From the NCBI GenBank assembly GCA_024138025.1, contig JAMXBD010001196.1:310001-374000 (forward strand): a stretch of 64,000 bases of DNA, written 5' to 3'. Shown here in pieces: positions 49,451 through 62,260 of this stretch (its first letter is position 1; the number at the start of each line of letters is the position of its first letter). A model generated the notes under the pieces. It was not told the DNA's origin. It did not search any database and was given only the letters and a program-made list of their open reading frames with translations. Source of the DNA: Combretum micranthum. Taxonomy: Eukaryota; Streptophyta; Magnoliopsida; Myrtales; Combretaceae. A program made the translations under genes and the position numbers.

Positions 49451-51819
49451 TATCACGCCCCAATAGGTACCTTAAACGTGATAACCCGTCGTATACAATA
49501 TTAAAACTTGAGAATGACTACCCTGGTCACTCGAAAGTTTTCATATCGGTACAAGGCGTACGTTCACATCAAAGGGAGACTAGTGAAGTTATGCATTTTA
49601 AGATATTGGCAACGGAACATTCAAAAACACTTCATATATTTCATCAGAATAATATGGTTCTACAACTTCTACGAGGCATTCCCTTGATAATCTCCATAAC
49701 GACATAGTCTTACTAAGACAAATAACTAAACCTAGAAGATTTTACAAGAAATCTACTTAAAGACTTCAAAAGAGTTCCTCCAAAAGCTTCCCAAAATAAA
49801 GGTTATACCCAGATGATCAGGATAGTCTCGAGTACGAAACAAAGGTCCTGTAACATCAAAAGTCTATTGGGAGATAAGCATAACTAGTTTAGTGATATAT
49901 TCCTTACGCAAAAGTACTCATAACAAGCATTCAAGTAAGTTTATTAAACAAGTATGTGAAATGCAATATCCATATGATCAAACAATACATACGTCTATCC
50001 GGTTTCATACGTATGTTGGATTTACCTCTCCATCGGTGGTTAGGGAATGATTTGAACTAGGCCACAAATGACCTTCTTAAGAGTTTGCACACGTCTCGGG
50101 ATTCCAATAAAACGTACTACTAGTCCTAGGGCTTTTCTTATCCAAAGCGAACGATCTGGCTCGGCTGCAACTCGAAGCCGTATTCCCCGAACGTCTTAAT
50201 TCCTCAAGACATAGCTAAGCAGCTTACCTTTCCGATCCCATGCTAAGGAGTAGTAGTAAAAATGCGAAATGATACTCTAAATTATATGCATGAGCAATTT
50301 AGTTTAAGGGAATATCCAATCGACATTAATCCATTTAAGGTGATCAATCAATAATTGCACACATAGCAGTATATACATAAAGGCAATTATAATAATCAAT
50401 AAATCGGGCTTCGATATACTTATTGTTCATTGATCACACGTAGCAATTCACATACATAATTCCCATGAAACCCGCATGCATATCAATTTTAGCTTTTTCT
50501 AACATCCAGTGCTCCATTCTACAAGCACATGCGTGAATACATAAAACATAAAGGAAACTCACTCGTCCATAGCGATCTTCTATCAGTCGAAGTAATCCTC
50601 GGGGAAGAGAAGATCTTGGTCCTCGACACCTAAACAAAAGAAACACCCGAAATGAGTATTTCATCCAAGATCTATTTAAATTTTCTAATTCTATCTTATT
50701 GAATTCGTCAAAATTCGTATGAATGGAAGTTCCAACTTAAAATGGTCATAACTTGCTCATTTTAACTTGGATTTTTGCGTATTGTATATTATTTTCTACC
50801 TACTCGAGAAGATCTATCCATTTCTAAGATTACTTTTATCAAAAGAAGCCATTTGGGTCTCGAAATAGTGACGTACAGATTCATCACGAAATTTTCAGAT
50901 TTCAAAACACAAGTTTTCAAACTTTTTTTCATCCAAAAATCTTTGTATGAAAATATAGATATTAATATAGTTGGAAAATCCTTTGAACATATATATATTG
51001 ACTCATATCATAAGCATGAATTTAGTGAAGTTGTCCCAATAATGATTTTTGTAAAATAAGGTGTTCTAAAAGAGGGAAAAGTAATGTTTTGGAAATTTTT
51101 ATTTTAGCTTTGTTGGAAAAGTCCCTGGATTTATTAAATAAATATTTTCCTCTTTTTATCTTTATCTATCTTTTGAAAATAATTCATATTTTTTAAAATA
51201 ACTTTATTCCTACAACTTCATTTTTAGGAGTTAAAAATGTAGTTTCTAAATGTTTTCTTGATAGTGACAAAACTTTCTTAAAGTTCACTTGTCCTTAGTT
51301 TTTCCTAAAGTTAGTTCCATTTTAAAAATAATAATGTTCTTCTAATTTTATTTCCTAAATACTATTCATCTTTAAAAAGATTTATTCTTTAATGATTTTG
51401 TAAAACTTAATTAAACCTTTGTATGTTGATGAAAACTTTACAAATGAGTTTAAACAAAAGTTTAAAGAAACTTTCTTATTTCATCGGTTTGAAAAGAGAG
51501 TATGTGAAAATTCTACTTTATGTATTCTTTGATGAAACTCTAATGTACCATTATTGCTAAGACTTATTATGAGTTTACTTAAATTCTTGAGAAAGGTTTG
51601 TGAAGGTAAAACTCATAGATTTTAATGAAAATCCTTTCTTTAAGGAACCAAAAAATTATTTTGAAAAGAGTACATAAAAATATTTTCTTCATATTTTTGC
51701 TGAGACAATATCAATATGCCCATACATGAACATGAATATGTAGCCATGTGAAATATAATAAAAAAAACATAATAAGATAAAATAAATGTAATAAGAGCAT
51801 AATAGTAAAGTAAAGTATT

Positions 51820-51942
51820 GGGAACCTTAGCTTCATCAAGATATCCCAAGACTAAAAATAGACTAGTTCCAAAAAGAAAAGAAAAGAAAGAAAATTGTTT
51901 TGACTTGATAAGGACAAGTCTAAGACTAGAAAGACTAGTCTT
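51820..51942 (-). other. hairpin cluster of E
   Basis: AAGACTAG 51922-51929 pairs with CTAGTCTT 51935-51942 around AAAGA. GGGAACCTTAG (51820-51830) opposes CAAGATATCCC (51837-51847). The third stem is weakened (CCCAAGACTA and TAGTTCC). Confidence 0.5.
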
Positions 51943-52416
51943 AATAATAACATTAAATAAACAAATAAATTGCAAAGCAGAAAAATAAATAAATATTATA
52001 TGCTCTAAAGAAATATATACATAATATACATAACACTATATAGAAGTTATATTAGAGCAAATAATAATAACAATAATAACAACAACATAATAACAATAAT
52101 GACATAATGGAAAATATAATATGAACAAAAACAAAACATGAACATACTGTTGCTTTTTTAATTCTCATGAGTCTAAGAAACATACACTAAGCTCATATTA
52201 AGTTATGTGAACATGATGAGTATGTGTAAGAAATTTTACCTAAGGTTATGTGTTTGTTGAAGAGGAAAAAAATGAGTTGTAGTAATATGTAGGAAATGAT
52301 TTTAGGAGAGAGAAGAGAGGACTCGATAGAGAATTTGAGAGAGAGAGTTTATGGAGTGAATTTGGTAGAGTTTTAGTAGGAAATGAGTCGTGTGAAAGAA
52401 TGAAGGAGGAATGAGA

Positions 52417-52424
52417 TATTTATA
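52417..52424 (-). promoter_or_regulatory. TATA box of E
   Basis: The minus strand reads TATAAATA with an A/G-rich plus-strand leader towards 52242, matching the A/B layout. Confidence 0.55.
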
Positions 52425-52990
52425 GAATTTTGGAATGAAAATTTGATGTAATTAAATAATTTAAAAAAGAAAAATAATAGAGAGTGATGAGAGAGAGGGA
52501 GTGGATGGCATGCTTAGGGAAATTTGTTGTTTTGTAATAAAAATAAGTAATTTGTAAAGTGTGATGTGATTAAAGTTGTATGGAGAAGGTAAATTGTAAG
52601 GTATAGGTATGATAATGTATAAGAGTAGAGTGTAAGAAAAAGTAGAGATAATGAAATAGCAATGAATAATAGAAAAGTATTATGAACAGTAGTACTAGAT
52701 AATTAAAATACTGGTAGTAAAGAAAATAACGTAAACGGCCTATATCTAATATTTTTAGTTACCGAAAAATTCTAAAATTGAAATTTTTTAAAACTTTATA
52801 TTTTTATGAGTTTAATGGTATAAACGAAATATTTTCACTATCCAGTGTACCGAGGCATGATTTTCGAAAACTGATCCCGTTCGAATCCGAAAGACACTAG
52901 AAAATTGTGAATATGATATTTTTAAGGTTTCCTATATTATTACGAACCATTATCATAGTTATCTCAATTTTGTTGTTTAGGGTTTACGAA

Positions 52991-53650
52991 TCATGATTGT
53001 GATAGCTTAATAGATAACTAATCTAGTTTAGTAAATAACATATCTAACTGATATCAATGGAAATAACAAATGTACATGTAACAAGTATAAAATAAAATAA
53101 AATAGTGAAAGTAGAAAAGAGTAAGCAAGTTATAGTCTCATGCAATCTAGAGCACATAGACAAATCGAATAGCCTTACTTTCAATCATCTTTACATGTAC
53201 CTGCAACATAAAGAGAGAGTTAGTGAGATTGTGAACTTAGCTAGGGTTTCAAACACATAAGAGATCTAAGAGGAACTTATCTGAGTGAACGTTCAAAGGG
53301 TAGAAAAAGAGATTATAGGATCTATTTGTTTCATTAGCTTTCTATCGTTTTGGCTTCATCTTTTTTTTCTTTTTCAAACATATTACTTCTCAAAAATAGA
53401 TACCGATAAAAAATAAACATTTTTAATCATAAACGTATCAAACAAATCTGAAACTGATTTGAAATAGATGATACAAATACATATAAAAAACAGACCATCC
53501 AAATAGACTCCTTTCTAAATAGAGATCTTTTATATCAATATGAAAAAAAGTGCATTTAAGTGAAGAAGGGTAGTAGTGTAACAATAGCGTCTCTTGGTGG
53601 TCATGCTAGAAAGTTTGGTCAACCAATATAAGAAATACTTTATTACAAGG
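52991..53650. other. unassigned sequence
   Basis: There is no sustained ORF. CTGCAACATAAAGAGAGAG and TTAGTGAGATTGTGAACTTAG near 53200-53245 recall the LTR section that holds TTAGTGAGA in A/B copies, but the flanks do not match. Nothing else is seen. Confidence 0.35.
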
Positions 53651-53654
53651 TCAA

Positions 53655-53890
53655 TGTCAAATTTTATACAATTTTGCCCAAAAATTTAATTAGGTATCTG
53701 AACTTTTTCAAGCTCAATTTCAGTACCTAGGTAAACTTTTCGTGACCATTTTTTATTCATCTGTTAACGGTGTTAACTCCGTTACTGATGTGAATGTACG
53801 AAGCAATCACGTTGTGACACGTGTCATCTGACATGGCACATTTATTTTATTTTTTATCTTATTTCCATTCTAACGTGGCAAAGTCTTATT
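53655..53890. repeat. dispersed plant repeat, MITE-like, unclassified
   Basis: It contains GTACCTAGGTAAACTTTTCG followed by CTGTTAACGGTGTTAACTCC and GACACGTGTCATCTGACATG. These phrases recur in many plant genomes as a short dispersed repeat (from memory). TTAACGGTGTTAA is an internal palindrome. No TIR pair or TSD was found. Confidence 0.4.
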
Positions 53891-54054
53891 TTCATTATAA
53901 TTCTTTATTTTATTTTCTACCGATTTGAATTTTAGAAAATTATAAAAACTCATTATATGCCCAAGCCCAACAACAGTATAGAAAGCCCACACATATACAA
54001 CATATCCACACCACCCTCGTAATTGTCTTCTCATACAAATGGTATCTCATTACA

Positions 54055-54312
54055 CATTATAAATAAGCATTCCTACAAAATTTTCAATGTAGGACAACCA
54101 ACCCACCGCACTATCTCCTTTCTTTGAATCCTAATCGAAAACCCCAACAAAACTCTCTCTCTCTCTCTCTCTCTCACTCATACATAGGTCGGTGCGATCG
54201 TTGGAGCAAGACGACACGATTTTCCCTGAAGACAAAAATCTTGATGACGAAGATTCTCAAGACGACGATGACGACAAAGATCTTTTGATGTTCAATTACA
54301 TTAAGAAATAAG
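54055..54312 (+). pseudogene. possible host-gene 5' fragment: TATA, CT-rich leader, short acidic ORF
   Basis: ATTATAAATAAG at about 54057 would serve as a TATA box. A (CT)n tract at 54153-54175 is in 5' UTR position. A frame from about 54188 reads SLEQDDTIFPEDKN then LDDEDSQDDDDDKDLLMFNY and stops at 54310. It lacks a good ATG at its head, and after the stop it goes on with EEQEQMLGFYQGSF-like codons, then breaks. I do not recognise the protein. This may be a truncated or decayed host gene, since composition here differs from the retroelements. Confidence 0.35.
54153..54175. repeat. (CT)n microsatellite
   Basis: About eleven uninterrupted CT units lie just upstream of the acidic frame. Confidence 0.85.
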
Positions 54313-54434
54313 AAGAGCAAGAACAGATGCTAGGTTTTTACCAAGGTTCCTTCCCTGGAGATACTCTACGTACATGAATCGAGAATGCTCAACAAAGAGG
54401 TTGACTTCAAACTGTGGCGTAGATGAGCTCTGTT

Positions 54435-54446
54435 CCCCCCCCCCCC
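54435..54446. repeat. poly-C run, 12 bases
   Basis: A C12 run is followed by TCTC, unusual in this AT-rich setting. Confidence 0.85.
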
Positions 54447-54533
54447 TCTCAAAACAGAGTATGTATCACATGGAGGCCCATGTGTGGATCTTTTTCCTAG
54501 TCTATTATAACAAGATGTCTTTGCCTATATAAG

Positions 54534-54998
54534 TTGGGATCCATTTACTTTTTAAATTTCATTATGTGTCATGTCTCATCCAAATGTACGTATATTCAAA
54601 TATTTTGTATACTAGATTCTATTTACTTAAGAAAAAAATTTTCTTTGGACATACACTATATATACAAAATGAACAATAATGGCTTTCATTTCATCTCTTG
54701 GTATGTCTGGGAGATATTTATGCTTCGACAGCAAGCAGCAGCCAATTTCACGAGCTTCACGTGTTTCTTCTTTTATAAGATCGTTGTGAAATTCAATTGG
54801 CCTCGATCTCGCCATTGCCTATCGTCTACAACATGGACAACAATATGTTCGAAAAAGAAAATAGTAATATTTGAAGAGCAGGAAGGGGACGAACTTATTT
54901 TAGTGTCCATGGATGGTGCTTTACAAGTTCGTTTGAAGATGTTTTTGTTGGTTGCGCTCATTCTTGTCAATGCCAAGATTGTGAATCATATCATCTGA
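54534..54998 (+). CDS. uncertain 154-aa ORF
   Basis: This is the longest open frame on the right half of the window. It has no recognised domain and a Cys/Phe/Tyr-rich N-terminal half; the C-terminal half (VIFEEQEGDELILVSMDGAL) is followed by a hydrophobic stretch. Overlapping minus frames 54627-54815 and 54773-54976 look as protein-like as the plus frame, for example KEETREAREIGCCLLSKHKY. So the true coding strand, if any, is unclear. There is no promoter or intron evidence. I would not treat it as a gene without homology. Confidence 0.2.
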   Translation: MGSIYFLNFIMCHVSSKCTYIQIFCILDSIYLRKKFSLDIHYIYKMNNNGFHFISWYVWEIFMLRQQAAANFTSFTCFFFYKIVVKFNWPRSRHCLSSTTWTTICSKKKIVIFEEQEGDELILVSMDGALQVRLKMFLLVALILVNAKIVNHII

Positions 54999-57479
54999 GA
55001 TCGTATTTCTAGAAAAGCTTAAGAAAACTAACGAGATGTCACGACGAGAATGAGTTGATTAAATTCAAAAAAAGTGAAACAAGATGATAAAGATCAATAC
55101 TTTTATTTGTGATCCAATAGAGACAGAAAGAGAGGTGAGAGAGTTTGTAAAATGAAAAAAGAAACGAGTGTTTACTTATCTCACGTTACTAAATGAACAA
55201 CTTGACAAACACTTAACAAAATTGTAAGATTAAAGAATTTTGGGCTTACTTGATGATTGTATATGGACAAGTTAGGAGATGGATTTGGGCTTAAATTTAA
55301 ATATAATCTTCTTTTAAAAGATAAGATACTATTAATCATAATAAAATAAAAAATTATAACGAAAATATAAATTGAAAATAAAAGAATTAAAAAAAATATT
55401 ATGATGTAATATTAGATAACACATGTCATAATATGATTGATTCAATCGTCCAAGTCAAGTTTGCTTAGATGACATGAATCCTTTATTGTATATTTGTCAT
55501 GCCTTTCGTTACTTTTGTATCGTATCCTCATGTTCGTCAATGGGATATCATAATGACCGCATACGGTGTATATCATTAATTGTTGAATATAATATTTAGC
55601 GCAAATCTTAAAGATCAAATCTTTCTGCATTTAAAATATTAGTTTAGTTTTCAACTAATCTGAAAGCCAAACATGCATCCAGCTTAAAGCCACTAATTAA
55701 TCACTATTTTAATGGGGTTTCGCTGTTGTCTCAAAAGCTATTTACGTATCTAAAGAATATCGCATTTGTAAATTACTGGATGGATGTATATGTCCAAAAC
55801 CAAACATAAATAAATAAAATATATTAAGACAAAAATTATTTTGAGCTATAGATCTGTTCTTTTTCTTTTCTTTTCTTTTTTTTTTTTAATATTCACTTGC
55901 TAAACTTTAGTTTCTCTATATAATGTGTAAAAGGTGGCTTCTAAAAAATTCAAATTGTCAAAAAGTAAAAAGAAAATTTACTTGAATTAACCTTTAAATA
56001 TATCAATAGTTTTGTGATCCAGTGATATCTTCTCTAATCTCTCATGTAAAAGGTCTCAAGTTCAGATTCCTCTTCTCTTACTATAATTGGAAAAAAAGAA
56101 AAAAACTTTTAGGTATTTGTGTGATAAAACGTATACTTAAGGCTAACTCAAGATTCAAGAAGTTCACTAGTAAAAAGTTCTTTTATAAAGATGTATATAA
56201 AATCAATTTCTCAAAATTTTATTTATCCTGAGTTGTAGAACTTATTATATAGCATATTATACTATCATGTTGGTATATAGAATGGTCTGGAATAAAATAT
56301 AACAAAGTAAAGTGAAGAACCGATGACTAATCCATTTGCATGTTTAAAAAATCATTGATTCCTATTTTTATTATATCTTAAAAGAATTGAATGTATATAG
56401 TAATTTAATAAAAAAAAAATACCCTTAATAAGCACCATAACAATTACGTGACAGGTCACAAAGTTATTTAATTAAATATACGTTAATGAGGGCTAATAAA
56501 ATTATGATTTCATCAGAAAAAGATTACCTTTAAAGTCGGAATCTGCAATTCTCTCTTCTAAAAATGCATTGAAAGATAAAATGAAATTACAAATCACAGT
56601 TACATCATTCCGAATATTTCTCATTCACCGAATGTGGCCTAAAAGAAATTGTGGTATCACTATACCTATGGCAAAATGTTGGTAAGTAAAAGTTGGGTAA
56701 GTTATACAATGAATTTTTAACTATTGTGGTAAGTTGATTACGCAAAAAATATGCAGAATTTAATTGCTATTTTGGGAATCATTCCTTTCTATGCTTGAAA
56801 AAATATTTTTAAAAATAGATTTCTTAGAATCAATAATTCTGACTTTAAAAGAAAATTTGATTCCACCTTTTAAAGGGTACAATTGATTTTATTCCATCCT
56901 TAATACTAGAAAATTACAAAAAAGCGCATTCAATGTATAATGGATATATATGTTTAATCCATAAATTAATAGTTTTTTTTTCTTTTTACAAATATCACCA
57001 TAATATATGAATGGGATCAATGATTTTGTGGATAGATTTCGAATACAAAAATCAATTTTTCATTTGGTTCCATACAACATTCAATTCCATTCTATTTCAT
57101 ACTATTATTATCTACCAAGCCTAACATTAATGCATTTGGTCTCTTGGCAAACTCTATTATATGGAATACACTAACGACAATTTTTGAAATACTTGTTAAA
57201 AGATTAAAGAAAAAAAAATTATTTTACATGCACTTGGCCTTTTCTTAACACATGCTGTTAACTTTATCCAGTGAAACTTTTTCTTTAATACCTTTAACAA
57301 GTACTCTGGACCTAGAATTATATTGACTCCGTCTGTGAACGAATTCCATAAATTCAATATATATTTATATGTATATATATTTTCCCGTCTTCAGGAAAAA
57401 TTTATCAATCATATACAAAACCAGTACGGGAGTTTAATTCGGTCTGCATATAACAAATGAGAAAACTGAAAAAAGAATC
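54999..57479. other. AT-rich intergenic sequence
   Basis: No gene was found. Features noted: a T-rich run at 55858-55888; 56030-56100 with GGTCTCAAGTTCAGATTCC, resembling a B-box but without an A-box; 56760-57120 with GGAATCATTCC, AATTCCATTCTATTT and a closing TATCTACCAAGCCTAAC, which recall a small MITE, but no TIR/TSD could be paired. Confidence 0.4.
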
Positions 57480-57900
57480 CTTCAACGAAAAACTATAGCA
57501 TATTTTACAAATTTGCCTCTTTAGACATTAATGAATAAGAGCAAGTATCGAAAAAGCTTCTGAAGGATAAAATATCATTGACAACATATATGCATGAACC
57601 GCCGAGGGGAGGCTCTTCCACGTACAATTTGATCAAAGATGATCTTCCAATCCATCTCCACCTGAATCTTCTTCTAATCAATTTCTCCTTCTTGGTGCTG
57701 AAAATCATTCTTGAACCGCAGTTAATTGCTTCTTCTGAAGCTACTACGTGCTTCACTTGTTTCAGCTGCTATATGAGGAGCAGTAGCTTCTAACAGTTCT
57801 CCAGATGAATTCCTGCGTATGAAACCGAAACCAGCCCATTGCATCATGTTACCTAACAAAAAGCACCATCTAAATTCTTTTTGATCGAGTCATTTTTTGG
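57480..57900 (-). pseudogene. RNase H-like (RVT_3 type) fragment, LINE- or host-derived
   Basis: Minus-strand codons near 57857-57895 read IKKNLDGAF, the start of plant RNase H-like domains (K-N-DGA), with the first catalytic Asp. After a stop and frameshift, WAGFGFIRRNSSGELLEA follows (about 57785-57840), the usual second strand (G-G-VIRNSSGE). Another frame, 57505-57756, then carries SEEAINCG, EEPPLGGSCIYVVNDILSF and FFDTCSYSLMSKEANL, matching the helix and the late S-V-REAN motif before the missing catalytic end. The domain is about 130 residues, near normal, with two frameshifts. Such domains occur at the 3' end of L1-like LINE ORF2 and in host gene families; no upstream RT was seen. Confidence 0.65.
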
Positions 57901-58673
57901 AGGACACCATCACCATCTGCATCTGATGCGTTCCATTCTTGCTGCATTGGCGAATCAGTCTAGTCTGAGGACAAAATTTAGATGGTGCAAGATTTAGATT
58001 CGTGATGAAAAAGCGGTTAGTAAGCATTTTCACGCCACCTGGTTGACTCATCATGCCTGTATGTGTGCACCAGATTCAATTACTGGGTTTTCTCAAATCG
58101 GTCTACTGCCTAGAAAACATGTTTAGGTTTAAAGTTAAATTAAATAGTTACGAAGAGATTATTTCTTATTTAGTCATAATTCAAAAAAAAAAAAAAAAAA
58201 CACATAAATACAACTTGGAAAAAATAATGACATAATTATTAATTAACATCGCTATTTTGTATGTTCAACATGTGATATGAGTTTTTAGCGTGTATACACA
58301 TGTAGTTGTTGTATATCTCATTTGCAAAGTGCAATACACATTCAGATATGTATTACATGACCAACGTGCGATACATATTTAGACTACGTTATTATATTGC
58401 ATGTTGGACATGTGATTTGTGCAAATCTTAATGTGGCATCTCCTACATATGATACAGGGATGATAATTTGGTAATTTTTTTTCTTTAACTTGTATTTTTG
58501 CAATTTTTTTTCTTAAAATTGATAGATATATTTTTCACTCTAGTTGCAATAGAAGGGGGGGGGGGGGGGAAAAGAAAAGGAAAAGACCGGCACTAGATTT
58601 AAAATTATGGGTGCTTTTATTTATGTAAAAACATATTTTTGGCTTTTGTAATATCTTATTTTGTTGTAATATA
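57901..58673. other. intergenic sequence with homopolymer runs
   Basis: Poly-A at 58182-58200 and a 15-base poly-G at 58555-58569. No coding signal. AT-rich T-runs at 58470-58540. The poly-A is not placed as the tail of the RNase H fragment, because that lies on the other strand. Confidence 0.45.
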
Positions 58674-58950
58674 TGTTAGTTTAATTTATTTTATTTGGAC
58701 TAGCATAAGTCAATGTTAGTTTAAGGATTAATAGAATATTAAATTTTATTTTGTTGTTGGGCAATTTTAAAACATAACCCATATTTTTTATCAGTTCTAT
58801 TTTACTGGGTTATTAAGTACTTAACCATATAGTAGATTACATTATTGTTTGTGAGCTTTGATACTAGATAGTCTAATATTATAGGGTTATCCATATTCTC
58901 ATTATGTATAAGGAGAGCCCCCTACTCTCTAATTATGTAAGTTCGTGAGT
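58674..58950 (+). repeat. 5' LTR of the copia element
   Basis: It matches 63082-63162 and 63840-64000 closely (ATTTTATTTGGACTAGCATA, GGGCAATTTTAAAACATA, GGAGAG). The right edge near 58950 is approximate because the internal deletion starts close by. Confidence 0.7.
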
Positions 58951-58952
58951 TT

Positions 58953-59065
58953 CAAACTCACATTAAACATATTGTTGTAGAACATATGCTTGCAAGCCTA
59001 CTAACTAAAGGCATAGCTATTAGAGTATTTCATCATCATGTAACTTGTATATGGGTTAGTTAAGT
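58953..59065 (+). pseudogene. pol: copia pol C-terminal remnant (end of RNase H)
   Basis: VREFQTHIKHIVVEHMLASL then LTKGIAIRVFHHHV matches the terminal V-EH--ADPLTKG---FHDHV region of plant copia polyproteins. It is open up to TAG near 59060. The rest of pol is deleted. Confidence 0.72.
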
Positions 59066-59419
59066 CTATTGATATTTTGGGTTAGTAGGAGTTATATGGC
59101 CATGTTGTAATATTTTGACATTTTTGGTCTCGAGACCGTGATTATAAGTTATTATTACTTTTGTGGCCATATAGTTTTGTTGCATATTCTTTTGTTGGTT
59201 ATATGGCATTGTTTATGTTAGAGACACTCTGCCCCATCTCATCTTGCAAGGCCAAGTTCTTTAATTATCTTTGATGAAAACTCCATGAGCATCCTAGGGA
59301 GATGTTTGGACCAATTTTGTTGATATTTGCCTATTAATCACACTCATTTGCATTTGTTTTGTTTCCTACATTCCACATTTACTTAAGTCACAAGGCGACT
59401 AGAACGTAACGTGTATGAC
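59066..59419 (+). other. copia 3' internal untranslated region, first part
   Basis: Non-coding, with repeated GGCCATAT-like phrases (TATGGCCATGTTG, GTGGCCATATAG). It ends in the TSD ATGAC of LTR C. The rest continues at 62912-63081. Confidence 0.5.
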
Positions 59420-61569
59420 TGTAACGCCCCAAGAATTTAATTCGATTAATTAAATCATTTAAGGTGCTATCGCCACGTATAATACTCTAAAGTATTACAC
59501 ACTCGGGCTTTCTTAAAAAGATTTTGTTTATGTTGAACATTGCTACTCAATTTTAAGTTACGAAATCATTCAATTAGATTTTTAAATACTGGATTTAGCA
59601 GCTGAAATAAATTTTATAAAACACTTTCGAAAGAAAGACATTTCAAAACTTCCACTATCTCAAGTGGAAGAACTTTCACTTAAACAAAGCTTTACAAAAG
59701 CTTAATTACAAAACATGGGCACCAACAAGCCTCTTTTAAGAAATATTACGACTTAAAATATAAATCCAGCTCTTAAAATAAGAAAAAAAGAAATAAAACA
59801 ACTGAAATAAATAATGCCCCTAATTCAAACACTCATATACTATTCCTCCCCACATCAATCGAAGCATCCAAACCCGAGATAACACCACAACATCAACACC
59901 ATCATCATCATAATCATCCATCATGAAACATCACCATCAACTCAACACCATCAATAACAAGCAACACCTATAAAAAGAACAACAATAACAATAATGAGTC
60001 GAAGCCCAGTACATAGTAATACAATCACCCATGGAATGACACACGGGCCTAGCTAAATGCAATGCAACATCAATAAGTTATTATATAATCTTTAACTAGT
60101 CAAACATCACTGAAGTATTGAAACTCCGAACAACAAGGATATCTGAGGGGGTCCTGAGCAATGATCTCGATGCTCAGGGGGTTGATATAAGTTGTTCGAG
60201 ACTTATATCTCGAGGACTTATATTTCCTAGATGATATACCCATAAACGAAAAATAGTATTATCTAGGGTTCTCAGCATTTTATCTTTACTTAACTTAATC
60301 CATAATATCACTAGCTCAATTGTTCCCATAAACATTGAACTAAATCATATTATTTCATTTAAAAATAAGCAAACGTTATATCGATATCAATAACCCCATT
60401 GACTACCCGCGTACCACTTATGAAAGTCATTGCATCATGACAGGGGTAGCCTAAGCTCCTAAAACTACCGTGTCATTGCATAATGACAAGGTGCTGCTCC
60501 TCGAACCAGATTCAACGACGTAATAGACAACCAACACTCATCAATTGTTAAGCCGAGTTTAAGTTCTTAATCCATTTTAGATACATATCCTAACATCCAA
60601 CCACAAGTCACTGTATACCTTATATATGAAATCCAAACAAAGGTAGAAGATAGACAGAAGCTATCTCAGAAGATAGATCAGAGGGTTGATTAGGGATAAA
60701 CATCTGTTCAAGAAATTAAACTCATATAAGAACTTAAGCTATATAAGAAAAGCCATTATCTCAAAATTTTATTATAATCCTATTTGATCAGACACTAATT
60801 TGGAACCCCGCTATGGTTGTGAAGATCGCCTCGCCAAAATATGGACAGTTCTCCTTTGTGTCAAAGTATTTCTTATCACTTTAATTATAATCTCTTATCA
60901 CATAAACATATACAAAGCATTCATATCTATAAAAAATTATAATTAACACAATTAAAAATTCGAAACAACATGCTCTTCATACTCATTAAGGTTTATCCTA
61001 ACTCATTAGCTAAAATCAATTATTAGCTATTAACTCATTTTAATTTAATCTTTGCCAAATTGATTAAAGTTAATTATTTAAGTCATTTAACTCAAAAACT
61101 AAGCCAAAGTCGTTAAACTAACTCAATCTAATTCATTTTAACCCATTCAAGTTTATTTAGTCCAGTTGAACCAAGAATTATCAACTAAGTTCATTTTATA
61201 ACTCGCTTCTATTTTTAATACAATTATTTGTTAAATCTATAAATGCACTTAATTCATGCTTAATTATATCAATCAATAAACATAACACATCAAATATCAC
61301 TTATCTATCTCATTTTAACTTAAAAAAGATTTATTTACACTTAATAACCAACATTTAGAAAGCAAAAACAAGTTTTTACTTTGTTTATGAAAGCACAATG
61401 GCTGGAAAGAACTAAAATGTAAGTATCGATACTTTTCGAATTTTTAAAAACTCAAAACATTAAAGTTGTAGATCTGTTTTTAATCTTTCCAATGCAACCT
61501 GAATCACCTCAATTGAAGATCGGATGAAAAAGTTATGGACAAATTACTAACAAGTTGTGAAACAGAGGA

Positions 61570-61765
61570 AAATACATGACTTGGTACATGGCCGTGCTCG
61601 AGGCCGTGTAGGGCACTAAAAAGTGACCCAAGAGGAGTTTTTCAAGGTTTTATGACCTGCACGGCCACATACACACCTATGTACAAGGTGGGACAGAGGT
61701 TAAAAAATGATCTAAGAGCTTAATTTGATTGGTACAAGCTCGTGCACACCCGTGCACTAGGTAGG
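61570..61765 (-). repeat. GGCCGTG palindrome cluster in LTR C
   Basis: Three spaced blocks contain CACGGCC/GGCCGTG or CGTGCAC. CG-rich words of this kind are common in U3 of plant gypsy LTRs (family knowledge). Confidence 0.6.
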
Positions 61766-62260
61766 GCTGACCTGGGAAATTTTTTTTACAACAATCAATG
61801 CATTTTCCATGTTTCCTTTACATAATATATCAACTTTTACACGTTCTAATATAATTAAACATCATAAAAACTTCATATAACATATTATACACTTCAAACA
61901 ACATCAAAAGTACAAATTCCTCTCATCGTATACATCAAACATTAAATCATTCCAACAAACCCCAACTTCATTATTCATCATCTTTTTCATCACAATCCCA
62001 ACTCCCATAAACCATAAATCCAATAAATACATATATAAACAACACTTTTAACTTATTTCAACATCAATTTATTAATTATAAAAAGTAAACAACAAAGATA
62101 ACAAAGAAATAACACTTATCTCCTTTAGGAACACATGTATTTTCTTTACACTTCAAGCTTATTTTTCCTTCTCTATTCTTTTTTTCTACCTTGATTCCTT
62201 ATCAATTCTTGTTTTAATGGAGATTTGCGGGCTTGATTTTGAAGATAAAGGGAAAGAAAA

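Larger units (their letters stand above)
49451..52990 (-). mobile_element. E: B-type large LTR, truncated at its 5' end
   Basis: The 3' end is TATCACGCCCCAATAGGTACC at 49451, the family TGTCACGCCCC with one G-to-A change. Minus-strand order is as in A2: conserved AAGTTATG(A)CC at about 50740, hairpins 51820-51942, AGGTAA (plus TTACCT at 52237-52242), and TATA (plus TATTTATA 52417-52424). Homology stops after GTTTAGGGTTTACG near 52990, where B copies would continue with CGCGGGATTACCGG, so about 0.5 kb is missing. The left flank is TGTCT; no partner was found. Confidence 0.7.

Noticed and set aside
56030..56075. Possible SINE or tRNA-like B-box (GGTCTCAAGTTCAGATTCC)
   Set aside because: No A-box at the right distance, no tRNA fold and no TSD could be found.
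56760..57125. Possible small MITE
   Set aside because: AATTCCATT-like words occur on both sides but I could not pair terminal repeats or a target duplication.
61680..61760. GC-rich words as a candidate riboswitch or structured RNA
   Set aside because: The words fit the palindromic U3 clusters of plant gypsy LTRs, and no aptamer core is recognised.
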